Source: Methanothrix sp.
GTDB lineage: Archaea; Halobacteriota; Methanosarcinia; Methanotrichales; Methanotrichaceae
Length of the DNA: 45,555 bases
Assembly: GCA_029907715.1 (NCBI GenBank)
Contig: JARYLI010000013.1
Coordinates: 1 to 45,555, forward strand
Direction of reading: 5' to 3'
Notes under the pieces: model-generated
Seen by the model: only the letters and a program-made list of their open reading frames with translations
Told to the model about the DNA's origin: nothing
The model's database searches: none
Shown here: positions 1-7,736 of the stretch, one piece after another
Layout of the letters: each line of letters opens with the position of its first letter
How positions within the stretch are numbered: position 1 is the stretch's first letter
Program-made: the position numbers and the translations under genes

Positions 1-177
1 AGTGCCATCATCCCAGGCCCCTCAGCCCGTCTGCACCGCGCCTCTCTCCGCGATCCTATCGCCACATCTTGGCCCTCATACGTAGGGCTTACTCGTATAT
101 AAACATTGCGGTACGAGCTCAGGACCTGTACGAATAACATTAACCCCCTCGCGACGTTGCAGTAGAACATAAACATT
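1..177. other. Left-edge intergenic region, no gene seen
   Basis: No convincing coding sequence is visible. A TATA-like stretch lies at 96-103. At about 121-146 a sequence ending in ATAACATTAACCC loosely resembles the terminal inverted repeats of the IS630 remnant at 32836-33306, so this may be the outer edge of another decayed element. That resemblance is weak and is my inference. Confidence 0.4.
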
Positions 178-307
178 TTACAGAAGTTGTTCCAGCATTC
201 TATAGCTCTTGTCCATCGCAGGCTTCCAGGTTTCGTATCCTTGCGTTTGAAGTTCACGGTTATGGAGCAGAAGAATATTTTTGCTCTTTGCTTGAAGGAG
301 GAGAACA

Positions 308-425
308 TGCTCAATACGTTGAGGTAAATTGCCCTCTTGGCGGATTTCTGGATAAACAACCATGCCCGAGGATAGCGGCTTCACTTGAGCAGTAACTCAA
401 GCAAGCTCACGATATCGAGCAAACA
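308..425 (+). repeat. Palindrome-rich ~118-bp repeat, copy 1
   Basis: This is one of three copies of the same sequence in the window; the others are 21833-21951 (opposite orientation) and 33071-33187. Copies 1 and 2 are nearly identical, and copy 3 is more diverged. The unit has an inverted repeat near its left end (CTCAATACGTTGAG), a second further in (CTTGAGCAGTAACTCAAG), and a GCTC/GAGC pair near its right end. It abuts an IS481-type transposase tail. A 68-residue reading frame on the minus strand (178-384) runs through it, but copy 3 does not preserve that frame, so I treat the element as non-coding. Confidence 0.7.
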
Positions 426-693
426 CGAAAACGGCATCAAGCATATAAAAGGTAGGATAAAACATCCTAAGACAGATGGCAAATTTGAGAAATGGAACGA
501 CACATACGAAAAGAATCGAAATAGGTTCGAAAATTTTGACAATTTCGTGAACTGGGACAACACAGTCCGGTACCATGAGGCACTCGACTCAAAACACCAT
601 CCACAAACACCATGGGATGCATTCTGGGCCAGACTGACACCCGCCTGCATCCTCAGAGTATTCCTCGATCGAATGGGGCGTGAACCACGTTGA
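418..693 (+). pseudogene. IS481-family transposase, C-terminal remnant
   Basis: The translated segment carries the end of an rve-type integrase core: a GIKHIKGR stretch, then HPKTDGKFEKW (compare the family HPQTNGKxEr motif), then NFVNWDNTVRYHEALD (compare WYNxxRPHxxLd) and TPWDAFWARL. The N-terminal HTH and the first two acidic catalytic residues are missing, and the reading frame enters directly from the palindromic repeat at 308-425. It is therefore a decayed insertion-sequence fragment and not a working transposase. The assignment to IS481 rather than another DDE/rve family rests on motif recall. Confidence 0.65.
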
Positions 694-712
694 AACACCC
701 CTCAAAACGCCG

Positions 713-779
713 ACTATATAAGGTCAAAGGTTTCGGGACTAAACACGTCCAGCGTGATAGCCGTAAAGTCTATATAAGG
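713..779 (+). promoter_or_regulatory. rps8e promoter region with a 19-bp motif shared with thermosome
   Basis: Two TATA boxes are visible, at 714-722 and 770-778. Between them, at 725-743, is CAAAGGTTTCGGGACTAAA, identical to the sequence upstream of the thermosome gene at 45406-45424 (minus). The downstream TATA lies about 36 bases before the start codon at 811. If the upstream TATA is used instead, the motif would sit across the transcription start. I infer a binding site for a shared regulator. Confidence 0.6.
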
Positions 780-810
780 ATCTGAAAAAGGGGAACGGAG
801 GTTATCGATC

Positions 811-1194
811 ATGAAGTGGCAGGGAAAGTCGGCTAGAAAGCCCACTGGTGGGAGGCTGGTTCCGGCCAGAGGGAAGAGGAAGTATGAGCTGGGCAGAGAG
901 CCAGCAGAGACGCTCATCGGCACAATCCGGATCAAGAAGATCCGCACACGTGGTGGCAACCAGAAGCTGCGCCTTCTGAAGGCAGATATGGCCAACGTCT
1001 CGGATCCGGTCACAGGTGCCACAAAGCTTGTGAGGATCGAGACCGTGGTGGACAACCCAGCGAACCGGCATTACGTGAGGAGAAACATAATCACACGGGG
1101 CGCTGTGATCAGGACCGAGATCGGCGAGGCCAGGGTCGTGAGCAGGCCGGGGCAGGACGGCGTGGTGAATGCTGTTCTCCTGCCGAAGCACTGA
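811..1194 (+). CDS. rps8e: 30S ribosomal protein S8e
   Basis: This 127-residue basic protein matches archaeal ribosomal protein S8e over its whole length. It shows the N-terminal [11 protein letters not shown] segment, the RGNxKxR-type core ([12 protein letters not shown]) and the internal [24 protein letters not shown] segment near the C-terminus. S8e is a small-subunit protein found only in archaea and eukaryotes, so it fixes the domain of the organism. The ATG at 811 follows an SD-like GGAGG at about 797. It is a single gene, with the transposon debris upstream and a non-coding stretch of about 350 bases downstream. Its promoter shares a 19-bp motif with the thermosome gene. Confidence 0.96.
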   Translation: MKWQGKSARKPTGGRLVPARGKRKYELGREPAETLIGTIRIKKIRTRGGNQKLRLLKADMANVSDPVTGATKLVRIETVVDNPANRHYVRRNIITRGAVIRTEIGEARVVSRPGQDGVVNAVLLPKH

Positions 1195-1549
1195 TGTGCA
1201 TAGGCAGGACGCACCGATCCTCTTCATCTAACGCATCTGGTGGATGATGCTGGCTTCTCATCAGTGATTGCATATCTTTTGTGCGCCTGAGCGATTCGGT
1301 CTGACATGGGTCTTCTCAGGGCAGTCCGCCTTCCGCGTTGCGCCGCAGGGAAGTTCGCAAAGGCGAGTTTTTACGAAGAGCCCCGGCTTCGGGTCGTGGG
1401 CTCGAATACTCCTCAATGAAGATGTCATCCTGCACAATACCTCACAGAGCCTGCAGATGGCACAGATCGATCTGACACGACAGGCGGATCCGAAAGATCA
1501 TCAGATAGTTATTTATCCTATAGAGATTGACTTTTGAGTGAGGGTCCTG
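1195..1549. other. Intergenic region, no gene seen
   Basis: An open frame at 1268-1537 has no SD sequence, no recognisable domain and an unbalanced composition, so I do not call it. A TATA-like TTATTTATCC at about 1508-1518 probably belongs to the membrane-protein gene that follows. Confidence 0.5.
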
Positions 1550-2545
1550 ATGCAGAAGCGTTTATTGATATGCATGTTTTTCCTGATGTCGTTGCTCGTT
1601 CAGGGAGCAACATCGCTCCGGATGTACTCCGATGAATCCATAACAATAGATTCTCCCGTGGATGACGATATCTTCGCGGCGGGCAGTGTGGTGAACATAA
1701 ATGCACCTGTTGAGAGCGCCATCGTGGCCGGAGGCGTTGTCACCGTGAACGCGCCGGTAGCCGGAGATCTCATTCTGGCCGGAGGTCAGGTGGTTCTTCG
1801 ATCTGACATTGGCGGAAAGCTGGTTGCTGCTGGAAGCAGGATCAACATCTCCTCAAGGATAAAGAGAAATGCTCTTCTGATGGGCGAGGATATCAGCATG
1901 CTTTCCAACACAACCGTTGGTAGAGATGCTCTCATCGGGGCGAAGCGATTCAGCAACAGGGGGAGCATCAACGGCACGCTCACAGTTGCGGCAGAGCAGT
2001 TTGAGAACAACGGAACCGCCGGACGTGTGGAGTTCCAGAAGATCGAGAGCAGGCGTGAGGATACAGCGTTCATCAGCCTGTTCCATCTGCTCAGCATCAT
2101 CGGCTATCTTCTGCTCGGCCTGATCGGCCTCAGGTTGTTCCCATGGCTCTTCAGGGCATCAGAGGCCAGGATGCTCCGGGATCCGGCGATCGAGACCCTT
2201 GTGGGATTCCTGACGATAATCGTGGCCCTCATCCTTGCGGTGATACTGGCCATAACGATTGTGGGCATACCGATATCGGTAATGCTCCTGCTGCTCCTCT
2301 CAGCGGGCATCATGCTCTCATGTCTTCTCGTATCATTCACGCTGGGAAGAAGGGTAACGGCTCTCCTCAGGACCGGAACTGGCAGCTCTGTTTCATTCAC
2401 AGTTGGGTACGTGATACTCAACATGCTGTTCCTGCTGCCCTACATCGGCTGGATCTTCATGCTGATCTCGGTGTCCATGGGCGTTGGTGCGCTGCTGTAT
2501 GTTGCCAGGGATGGGACGTCAGCGCAGCTGACCACCACAGCATGA
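1550..2545 (+). CDS. Bactofilin-like (polymer-forming) membrane protein
   Basis: The protein has about 331 residues. It begins with a signal-like hydrophobic segment (residues 3-20). Residues about 30-160 form a run of short V/I-G/N repeats (SVVNINAPV, GVVTVNAPV, GDLILAGGQVVL) typical of bactofilin-type right-handed beta-helices. After this come four hydrophobic segments between about 180 and 320. This layout, an extracytoplasmic beta-helix tethered by C-terminal membrane helices, matches archaeal proteins annotated as polymer-forming. The function is unproven; a cell-envelope scaffold role is plausible. A GTG at 1538 is also in frame, but GAGTGAGGG just upstream of the ATG at 1550 favours the later start. 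No operon partner lies closer than 190 bases. Confidence 0.75.
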   Translation: MQKRLLICMFFLMSLLVQGATSLRMYSDESITIDSPVDDDIFAAGSVVNINAPVESAIVAGGVVTVNAPVAGDLILAGGQVVLRSDIGGKLVAAGSRINISSRIKRNALLMGEDISMLSNTTVGRDALIGAKRFSNRGSINGTLTVAAEQFENNGTAGRVEFQKIESRREDTAFISLFHLLSIIGYLLLGLIGLRLFPWLFRASEARMLRDPAIETLVGFLTIIVALILAVILAITIVGIPISVMLLLLLSAGIMLSCLLVSFTLGRRVTALLRTGTGSSVSFTVGYVILNMLFLLPYIGWIFMLISVSMGVGALLYVARDGTSAQLTTTA

Positions 2546-2697
2546 ACTCTCAGGAATGGTGAGGGCGGAAAGCTCCCTCCACACAGGGATGAAAGCGGCG
2601 CCCTCATCCCTGAGTGCCAAACAACATTTGTACTGATTGTGATCTTTAATATGGGTTTGCAGCGTTGATGCTGATATTTTTCGGGCTTTGTGGAAAT

Positions 2698-2722
2698 TCT
2701 TATATATCGAGAAATCTTGATA
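2698..2722 (+). promoter_or_regulatory. arsR promoter with ArsR-type operator
   Basis: A TATA box (CTTATATAT, about 2698-2706) overlaps an imperfect inverted repeat at 2705-2722, TATCGAGA-AA-TCTTGATA (7 of 8 arm positions pair). The start codon is at 2733, so the operator covers the expected transcription start. The site fits ArsR/SmtB family autorepression, where repressor bound here would block transcription until arsenite or antimonite binds. The operator role is inferred from symmetry and position. Confidence 0.6.
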
Positions 2723-2732
2723 CGTAAGCAGA

Positions 2733-3122
2733 ATGCCTGAAATTACTGATAGATCTGTGGAGAAGCTCGCAAGGCTGATCGGTGATGAGGAGCGGGCGAG
2801 GCTCAAGATCCAGAGGCTTCGCTCTCTGGCAGACGTCATAGAGAGTGATGTGCAGGATGAGGTGAATATCTTCAAGGCCCTCTCAGATCCGTGCAGGCTT
2901 GCAATACTCAAGCTCCTTCAGAATGGAGAGTTCTGCGTCTGCGAGATCATGACCGCGCTGGATAGGCCGCAATCGACGACATCCCATCATCTCTCCATCC
3001 TGAAGGATGCGGGGCTCATAAAAGAGCGTAAGGTTGGAAAATGGTCGAACTACCGCCTCGCGGATGGTGCAGTGATTGAGATCATGAACCAGGCGCGCCT
3101 GCTCTCCAGGTTACAGAAATAG
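2733..3122 (+). CDS. arsR: ArsR-family metalloregulatory repressor
   Basis: The 129-residue protein has an N-terminal helical extension (about residues 1-42) followed by an ArsR/SmtB winged helix (about 43-125). The metal-binding helix carries the classical motif as EFCVCEIMTAL, with Cys68 and Cys70; Cys54 in SDPCRLAIL is a possible third ligand. The recognition helix is STTSHHLSILKDAGLI. Family knowledge: such repressors release DNA on binding As(III) or Sb(III). It is the first gene of a tightly packed run: the rhodanese-like gene starts 5 bases later and acr3 follows. The inverted repeat over the promoter suggests autoregulation. No good SD is visible, so the transcript may be almost leaderless. 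Confidence 0.92.
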   Translation: MPEITDRSVEKLARLIGDEERARLKIQRLRSLADVIESDVQDEVNIFKALSDPCRLAILKLLQNGEFCVCEIMTALDRPQSTTSHHLSILKDAGLIKERKVGKWSNYRLADGAVIEIMNQARLLSRLQK

Positions 3123-3127
3123 ACCAG

Positions 3128-4135
3128 ATGATCACGATGACGATAAAGATGGTAACGGTTTTGATGACATCTGCATTGCTGTTGCTGCCGTCAGCGCTTG
3201 CTGGCTGCGCATGCTCTGCCGGTGGCACATGGGATCCATACGCATTCCTGAACTACAACCCCCTCCAGGGCGCCAGCCCCACCGGTGAAGGCAGGAGCGC
3301 TGTGACGCAGGACGATTACAGATCAGATGATTTCTCGAATGGCGATATTCTCAGGCCCATGCCATCAGTCTCCAGCTCGGATACGATCCTGGCGATCTCA
3401 GAGAAAGAAAACCCGGGTGATGGCGTTTACGTGAATGGCGCTCTGAGGCTGAGCCGGGGGTCGCTGGTGAATCAGAACGGCACTTTTAAGAGCCCTGATG
3501 AGATCGCGAGCGCTCTTGGAAGCATTGGCGTTGCCAATTCAGACAGAATTGTCGTATACGGTGATGATCTCGGGGATGCGGCTCTGGGATTCTTTGCCCT
3601 GAAGCATGTGGGTCACAGGGATGTGAGCCTTCTGGATGGAAGTGCTGAGAGATGGAGATCGATGGGCCTTCCTGTGCAGAGCGCCCCATCTGTTAGGAAG
3701 GAGAGCGTTTACATCCCACACAAACAGGACCTCGTGGCATCATATGATTATGTCATGACCGGGGAGGCGCAGATCGTCGATGCGCGGCCCTTCAGAGACT
3801 TCGGCATCTCAAGAATACCCGGGGCGATCCACATCGATTCCGAGAGGGTCAGAGACGGAGACAGAATCGCGGATAACGAGACGCTCATGGGATTGTTCGC
3901 GCCTCTTCAGAGAGACCGGCCTGTTGTTGTCTACTCAGAGGACCCGGATCAGGCATCTATTGTGTGGTTCGCTCTCCAGCTCATGGGCTACAACGCCATG
4001 ATCTACTCCTGGAGCGACTGGGTGTCGCACAGCACAGCAGTGACTCAAACCGCGCCTGGCGCGCTCGGTCACAGCCCCGTGGCGAAATCCAATGTCACAG
4101 GATCAGGGAGCAGGTACAGAAAACTGGGAAGGTGA
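3128..4135 (+). CDS. Secreted tandem rhodanese-like protein, catalytic Cys missing
   Basis: The product has 335 residues. A signal peptide (about 1-25) ends just before a CAC motif (GCACSAGG). Two rhodanese-like domains follow, about residues 75-180 and 205-305. The canonical loop (VVVYCxxGxRA) reads [11 protein letters not shown] in the first and [11 protein letters not shown] in the second, so neither has the catalytic cysteine. Thiosulfate sulfurtransferase chemistry therefore looks unlikely; binding or transfer through the N-terminal cysteines is possible. It lies between arsR and acr3 with gaps of 5 and 4 bases, so it is almost certainly cotranscribed and arsenic-responsive. Its closest relative in the window is the protein at 18681-20144, which shares the segment from VWFAL through the MGY and WxDW residues. 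Confidence 0.82.
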   Translation: MITMTIKMVTVLMTSALLLLPSALAGCACSAGGTWDPYAFLNYNPLQGASPTGEGRSAVTQDDYRSDDFSNGDILRPMPSVSSSDTILAISEKENPGDGVYVNGALRLSRGSLVNQNGTFKSPDEIASALGSIGVANSDRIVVYGDDLGDAALGFFALKHVGHRDVSLLDGSAERWRSMGLPVQSAPSVRKESVYIPHKQDLVASYDYVMTGEAQIVDARPFRDFGISRIPGAIHIDSERVRDGDRIADNETLMGLFAPLQRDRPVVVYSEDPDQASIVWFALQLMGYNAMIYSWSDWVSHSTAVTQTAPGALGHSPVAKSNVTGSGSRYRKLGR

Positions 4136-4139
4136 TGTA

Positions 4140-5204
4140 ATGGGTGAAAAGCTGCCACTGCTGTCAAGGTTCCTCACACTCTGGATATTCCTCGCGATGG
4201 TCGTGGGCATCGCGATAGGGAACTTTGCGCCGCAGATCACTGATGCCATTCTCAGCCTATCGATCGGAACGACGTCGATACCGATAGCTATAGGCCTCAT
4301 ACTCATGATGTATCCGCCCCTTGCGAAGGTGAGGTATGAGGAGCTGGGGGAGGTCTTCAAGGACAGAAAGGTCATGGCCCTATCGCTGATACAGAACTGG
4401 TTGATCGGACCGGTGCTGATGTTTGCGCTGGCTGTGATATTCCTCAGGGATTATCCACATCTCATGTACGGCGTGATCCTGATAGGTCTGGCCCGATGCA
4501 TCGCGATGGTCATCGTCTGGAATGAGCTTGCCTGCGGATGCACAGAGTACTGCGCGGCTCTTGTCGGACTGAACTCTGTCTTCCAGGTGCTCTTCTACTC
4601 GGTATACGCTTACATATTCATCACAGTGCTTCCAGCATACCTTGGAGTGGCTGAGGGGACCGTGGTTGATGTCACAATAACGCAGATCGCAGAGAGCGTC
4701 TTCATCTACCTCGGAATACCGTTTCTGGCCGGCATAATCACCAGGTTCACGCTGATCCGGGCGAGAGGGAGAGAGTGGTACGATGGTCGATTCATACCCA
4801 CAATAAGCCCGATAACGCTGATCGCACTTCTCTTCACAATCATAGTGATGTTCTCGCTCAAGGGCGACTACATAGTACAGCTGCCGATGGATGTGATCCG
4901 GGTTGCTGTGCCTCTGACCATATACTTCCTCCTGATGTTCTTCGTGAGCTTTTACATGGCCTTCAAGCTGGGAGTGAGCTATGAGAACACAGCCGCTGTC
5001 TCATTCACAGCTGCCAGCAACAACTTCGAGCTCGCCATAGCGGTCGCAGTCGCTGTCTTCGGTATAGCCTCTCAGGAGGCATTTGCAGCTGTGATAGGCC
5101 CACTCATCGAGGTGCCTGTTCTCATATCCCTGGTCAATGTCGCGCTCCGTCTCAGGGATCGTTACTATCCGGGAGCCCCGGAAAGGGTGTTTTGTGAGAC
5201 TTAG
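4140..5204 (+). CDS. acr3: Arsenite efflux permease, ACR3 type
   Basis: The 354-residue protein has about ten membrane helices and matches the ACR3 family of arsenite/proton antiporters across its length. The diagnostic segment [18 protein letters not shown] (about 117-134) contains the conserved membrane cysteine Cys120; Cys132, Cys134 and Cys138 follow. [15 protein letters not shown] near the C-terminus is the other conserved ACR3 block. It would export As(OH)3 from the cytoplasm. The ATG at 4140 is preceded by GGGAAGGTGATG, a usable SD, and 16 upstream in-frame codons back to 4092 overlap the preceding gene, so I chose the later start. It sits in the arsR operon and the next gene follows 8 bases later. 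Confidence 0.93.
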   Translation: MGEKLPLLSRFLTLWIFLAMVVGIAIGNFAPQITDAILSLSIGTTSIPIAIGLILMMYPPLAKVRYEELGEVFKDRKVMALSLIQNWLIGPVLMFALAVIFLRDYPHLMYGVILIGLARCIAMVIVWNELACGCTEYCAALVGLNSVFQVLFYSVYAYIFITVLPAYLGVAEGTVVDVTITQIAESVFIYLGIPFLAGIITRFTLIRARGREWYDGRFIPTISPITLIALLFTIIVMFSLKGDYIVQLPMDVIRVAVPLTIYFLLMFFVSFYMAFKLGVSYENTAAVSFTAASNNFELAIAVAVAVFGIASQEAFAAVIGPLIEVPVLISLVNVALRLRDRYYPGAPERVFCET

Positions 5205-5212
5205 GTGAGATT

Positions 5213-6001
5213 ATGGCAGGACATGCTGAGGTAAAGCTCGTGAGCAACGCCATGGCGAACACAACCAGGCGGAAGATAATGAACCTGCTCCTTGAAAGGA
5301 GCCTCTCGAAGGAGGACATAGGAAAGGCGGTGGGGCAGAGCATGCTGGACTACCACCTTCAGATACTCCAGCAGGCAGGCCTCATAAAGATTGAGAATGA
5401 CGTGGCGAGCCTCACAGATTTCGGAAAAAACTTCCTGGAGTCTAAGGGAGAGAAGACCGAGAGGATAGAGATCAAGGACGCAAGGCCAGTTGAGGTGGTT
5501 GAGGTCAAGCAACTCCTTCCATGCATCGCGGATACGACGAAGTTCAGGATAATCGCGCGCATGGATCCGCCGCTGGGAGGCGCGCTGAAGGCGCTGGAGC
5601 CGCTCTTTCCCAGAGGCAGATACTCTGACAGGATTGGAGCGCTGATCATACAGAAGGGCACCGTGCTCATAACGCTATACAGCACAGGAAACGTGACGAT
5701 GACTATGATCAGAGACGAGGCGCATGCGAAGGAGCTTCTTGAGGAGTTGAGGAAGACAATAAATGATGCCATAGAGAAGGGAGTCACCCCCGCACCCAAG
5801 GAGAAGGTCCGGGTGGATCCGATGGAGGTCTACAGGTATCTTCCAGGAACGAACTGCAGGGAGTGCGGCGAGCAGAGCTGCTACTCCTTTGCCATCAGGC
5901 TGGTCAGCGGGGAGGTCGGTCTGGAGAGCTGCAAGCCGCTCCAGGATGAGAAGTACGCAACGAGACTTGAGCACCTGAGATCGCTTCTTGCGTATCTCTA
6001 A
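5213..6001 (+). CDS. HTH regulator fused to a 4Fe-4S (PF04060-like) domain
   Basis: This is a 262-residue cytoplasmic protein. Residues about 8-75 form an ArsR-like winged helix (NTTRRKIMNLL, then SMLDYHLQILQQAGLI). A middle domain of about 95-195 has no fold I recognise. Residues about 212-242 carry four cysteines in the pattern C-x2-C-x4-C-x16-C (Cys215, 218, 223, 240), which is the Fe-S motif found in CdhE/AcsC and RnfB. It looks like a redox- or metal-sensing transcription factor. The start follows acr3 by 8 bases, and the DsrE-like gene follows 43 bases downstream, so it sits between the arsenite and sulfur-relay parts of the locus. Its target genes are unknown; they may be these neighbours. 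Confidence 0.8.
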   Translation: MAGHAEVKLVSNAMANTTRRKIMNLLLERSLSKEDIGKAVGQSMLDYHLQILQQAGLIKIENDVASLTDFGKNFLESKGEKTERIEIKDARPVEVVEVKQLLPCIADTTKFRIIARMDPPLGGALKALEPLFPRGRYSDRIGALIIQKGTVLITLYSTGNVTMTMIRDEAHAKELLEELRKTINDAIEKGVTPAPKEKVRVDPMEVYRYLPGTNCRECGEQSCYSFAIRLVSGEVGLESCKPLQDEKYATRLEHLRSLLAYL

Positions 6002-6044
6002 GCTTCCTGTCTCCAAAGGAAACGGATCTTCCTTGGCGTTTCGT

Positions 6045-6410
6045 ATGAAGACCCTGACGATAGTGCTCACAGACGGGCCCTACATCAATCAGAACGCTGA
6101 GATCGCACACAGGATAGCCAGAGCTGCTCTTGAGAGGTATAGGGTTAATATATTTCTCTATCTCGATGCCGTCCACATACCGAAGAGGGGGCAGAGCCCG
6201 GTACAGTTCATGAACATCGGGAGCCTCTTTCAGGAGCTCGCATCGATGGGCGCCACGATACGGGCGTGTCCGAGATGCGCATCCTCGCGCGGATATACTT
6301 CGGATAACGGAGTGTGCCCGGAGTACATTGAGGGGGTACTCATAACGAGCCTCTACGATCTGGAGCGCATGATCAGGGAGAGCGACAAGGTGATATCGCT
6401 CACAGGGTGA
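6045..6410 (+). CDS. DsrE/TusD-like sulfurtransferase subunit
   Basis: The protein has 121 residues from the ATG at 6045. The opening MKTLTIVLTDGPYINQNAEIAHRIARAAL matches the DsrE/TusD fold (beta strand, TDGPY loop, helix), and NIFLYLDAVHIPKRGQ follows. The segment ELASMGATIRACPRCASSRG holds two cysteines where TusD/DsrE carries its persulfide cysteine. It probably accepts and passes sulfane sulfur in a hetero-oligomer with the next two proteins. Upstream in-frame codons back to 5988 overlap the previous gene and lack an SD; a TTG at 6033 is another option. The three genes are packed like dsrEFH/tusDCB, with a 4-base gap to the next. Confidence 0.82.
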   Translation: MKTLTIVLTDGPYINQNAEIAHRIARAALERYRVNIFLYLDAVHIPKRGQSPVQFMNIGSLFQELASMGATIRACPRCASSRGYTSDNGVCPEYIEGVLITSLYDLERMIRESDKVISLTG

Positions 6411-6414
6411 GGAC

Positions 6415-6738
6415 ATGGGACCGGTGGTTTTTCTTGTGGATTCATCCCCGTACGGCTACGAGAGAGCGTTTGGAGCGCTGAACGCGGCTGCTGTCTGCCT
6501 CCCGATAGGCTCTGCAGTTGCGCTTTACGCAGACGGAGTCTATCTGGCGCTCGCAGATCAGCGTGGGCACCTGGCAGGGCTGATGTATGCGTATCCGGAG
6601 ATCGATATCTTCGCGCATGAGCCATCGATGGCTGAGCGCGGTCTTCTATCATGCGATCTCTCAGATCGGGTCGAGATGCTGGATGATCTCGAGTTTGTGG
6701 AGCGCATCAGGGGCTTCAGAGCCATGGTGGTGATATGA
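6415..6738 (+). CDS. DsrF/TusC-like sulfur relay subunit
   Basis: The 107-residue protein is of DsrF/TusC type. It opens VVFLVDSSPYGYERAFGALNAAAVCLPIGSAVALYADGVYLAL, the usual TusC start with the SPYG loop and the alanine-rich helix. In bacteria TusC is the structural partner of TusB and TusD in a heterohexamer that relays sulfur for tRNA 2-thiolation or sulfur oxidation. The only cysteine in the second half (SCDLSD) is not a known active-site residue. It sits 4 bases after the DsrE-like gene and overlaps the DsrH-like start by ATGA at 6735-6738, so the three are translationally coupled. Confidence 0.82.
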   Translation: MGPVVFLVDSSPYGYERAFGALNAAAVCLPIGSAVALYADGVYLALADQRGHLAGLMYAYPEIDIFAHEPSMAERGLLSCDLSDRVEMLDDLEFVERIRGFRAMVVI

Positions 6739-7007
6739 GCTCCGTCTTCATACTGACAAAGCCGCCAGGGAACCCCAGGGCAGAGCTGTGCCTCAGGATG
6801 CTCAGCCGGAACTTCAGGCTCTACCTCCTTGGAGATGGCGTTTACAACATACTCACAGGGCGCCTTGATGACATCGCGGGAGATGTTTTTGCATTCACCC
6901 GGGATCTGAGGGAGAGGGGTGTCTCAGCCGCGGGCATAAAGGAGATTGATGATTACAGCTTGATGGTGGATGACATCATGAGCGCTGAGAGCGTCTTCGC
7001 ATTTTGA
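6735..7007 (+). CDS. DsrH/TusB-like sulfur relay subunit
   Basis: The 90-residue protein has the DsrH/TusB signature FRLYLLGDGVYNIL and a short C-terminal alpha/beta tail. DsrH/TusB carries a conserved cysteine in many bacteria, but here the only cysteine is in AELCLRML in the first helix, so its role in sulfur transfer is uncertain. The start overlaps the previous gene by four bases. DsrEFH/TusDCB complexes are best known from bacteria, but separate sets occur in archaea. With no dsrAB genes visible, a role in sulfur delivery (tRNA thiolation or persulfide handling) is more likely than dissimilatory sulfite metabolism. Confidence 0.8.
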   Translation: MSSVFILTKPPGNPRAELCLRMLSRNFRLYLLGDGVYNILTGRLDDIAGDVFAFTRDLRERGVSAAGIKEIDDYSLMVDDIMSAESVFAF

Positions 7008-7014
7008 CTGGCGC

Positions 7015-7431
7015 ATGTCCCATTCTCAGACAAGACCACCGGAGAGTTTGAGATCAGATGTCCCGCAGGGACTGGAGAAAAGATTATCACCAATACTGAT
7101 GCAGGTTCTCCTGATGAGGATGGAGCTGGATGTTAATGAGGTAAAGGCCCTGTTCGAGAGATGCTCTCACCAGGACGATGTTCTTGAGGGGCTTTACAGA
7201 ATGGTGCTCCCTGTGTGGGAGCGAATAGAGTACGTCGTCGAGGGGAGGCCGCATATAGGCGAGGTCGGCTGGAACACGATATTCTCTCTCTTCCAGGCGT
7301 TCGACGAGAGGCATCATGGGGATTTTGTGTTTCCAGGCTACATGTGGCTGAGCCTCGGGTTCCAGAAGGACGAGAGCCTCCGGCCATGGGAGGTTGATAC
7401 ATCCGAGGTCAAATATGTCCTCAAGAGATGA
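7015..7431 (+). CDS. Conserved-looking unknown protein at the end of the sulfur relay operon
   Basis: I do not recognise this 138-residue protein. It is soluble, slightly acidic and mostly helical, with aromatic-rich stretches (VLPVWERIEYVV, GYMWLSLGF, RPWEVDTSEV) and one cysteine (FERCSHQDD). The start at 7015 lies only 7 bases after the DsrH-like stop, so cotranscription with the relay genes is very likely. No SD is visible at that start, and an internal ATG near 7099 is an alternative. Its position suggests an accessory protein of the sulfur relay, but this is inference only. Confidence 0.6.
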   Translation: MSHSQTRPPESLRSDVPQGLEKRLSPILMQVLLMRMELDVNEVKALFERCSHQDDVLEGLYRMVLPVWERIEYVVEGRPHIGEVGWNTIFSLFQAFDERHHGDFVFPGYMWLSLGFQKDESLRPWEVDTSEVKYVLKR

Positions 7432-7442
7432 GCACTGCCAGA

Positions 7443-7516
7443 GCCTCGGGCGGGATTCGAACCCGCGGCCTCGTCCTTACCAAGGACGCGCAATGACCGA
7501 GCTTTGCTACCGAGGC
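7443..7516 (-). tRNA. tRNA-Thr (GGU anticodon)
   Basis: The minus strand folds as a complete 74-nt tRNA: acceptor GCCTCGG paired with CCGAGGC; D arm GCAA/TTGC with A14, G15, G18, G19 and A21 in place; anticodon stem CGTCC/GGACG with loop TTGGTAA (anticodon GGT); T arm GCGGG-TTCGAAT-CCCGC. There is no intron and the CCA tail is not encoded. A weak TATA-like stretch lies about 30 bases upstream (7541-7555). Confidence 0.95.
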
Positions 7517-7736
7517 GCTATCCGCTCGATTACCTCTGCGCTTTAGTAGTTTTCGGTCAGGGCGCAGAGAGCTTCACCCTCAAAATATCTGATGGTACCC
7601 ATCCACTCTGACTGTATTGCCACATCATCCAATGCGCTCCGGCGAAAAGACCATACCGCCTCCAGGGACCGGTATCATAAAGCTCAGATAACCCACGGAA
7701 ACGGGTCAAAGAAAAAGAGATACCTCCCGGGGGACT

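Noticed and set aside
178-384. 68-residue frame on the minus strand inside repeat copy 1
   Set aside because: Copy 2 preserves only the part inside the repeat and copy 3 breaks the frame, so I see no sign of selection on a protein.
1268-1537. 89-residue open frame before the bactofilin-like gene
   Set aside because: It has no SD, no domain and overlaps the likely promoter of the next gene.
6045-7007. Dissimilatory sulfite reduction cluster
   Set aside because: DsrE, F and H-like proteins occur without dsrAB, dsrC or electron-transfer genes, so a relay role is more likely.
7517-7545. D-arm-like sequence directly before tRNA-Thr on the minus strand
   Set aside because: Although it reads like part of a tRNA, the 74-nt tRNA is complete by itself and the extra sequence cannot pair as a second tRNA.
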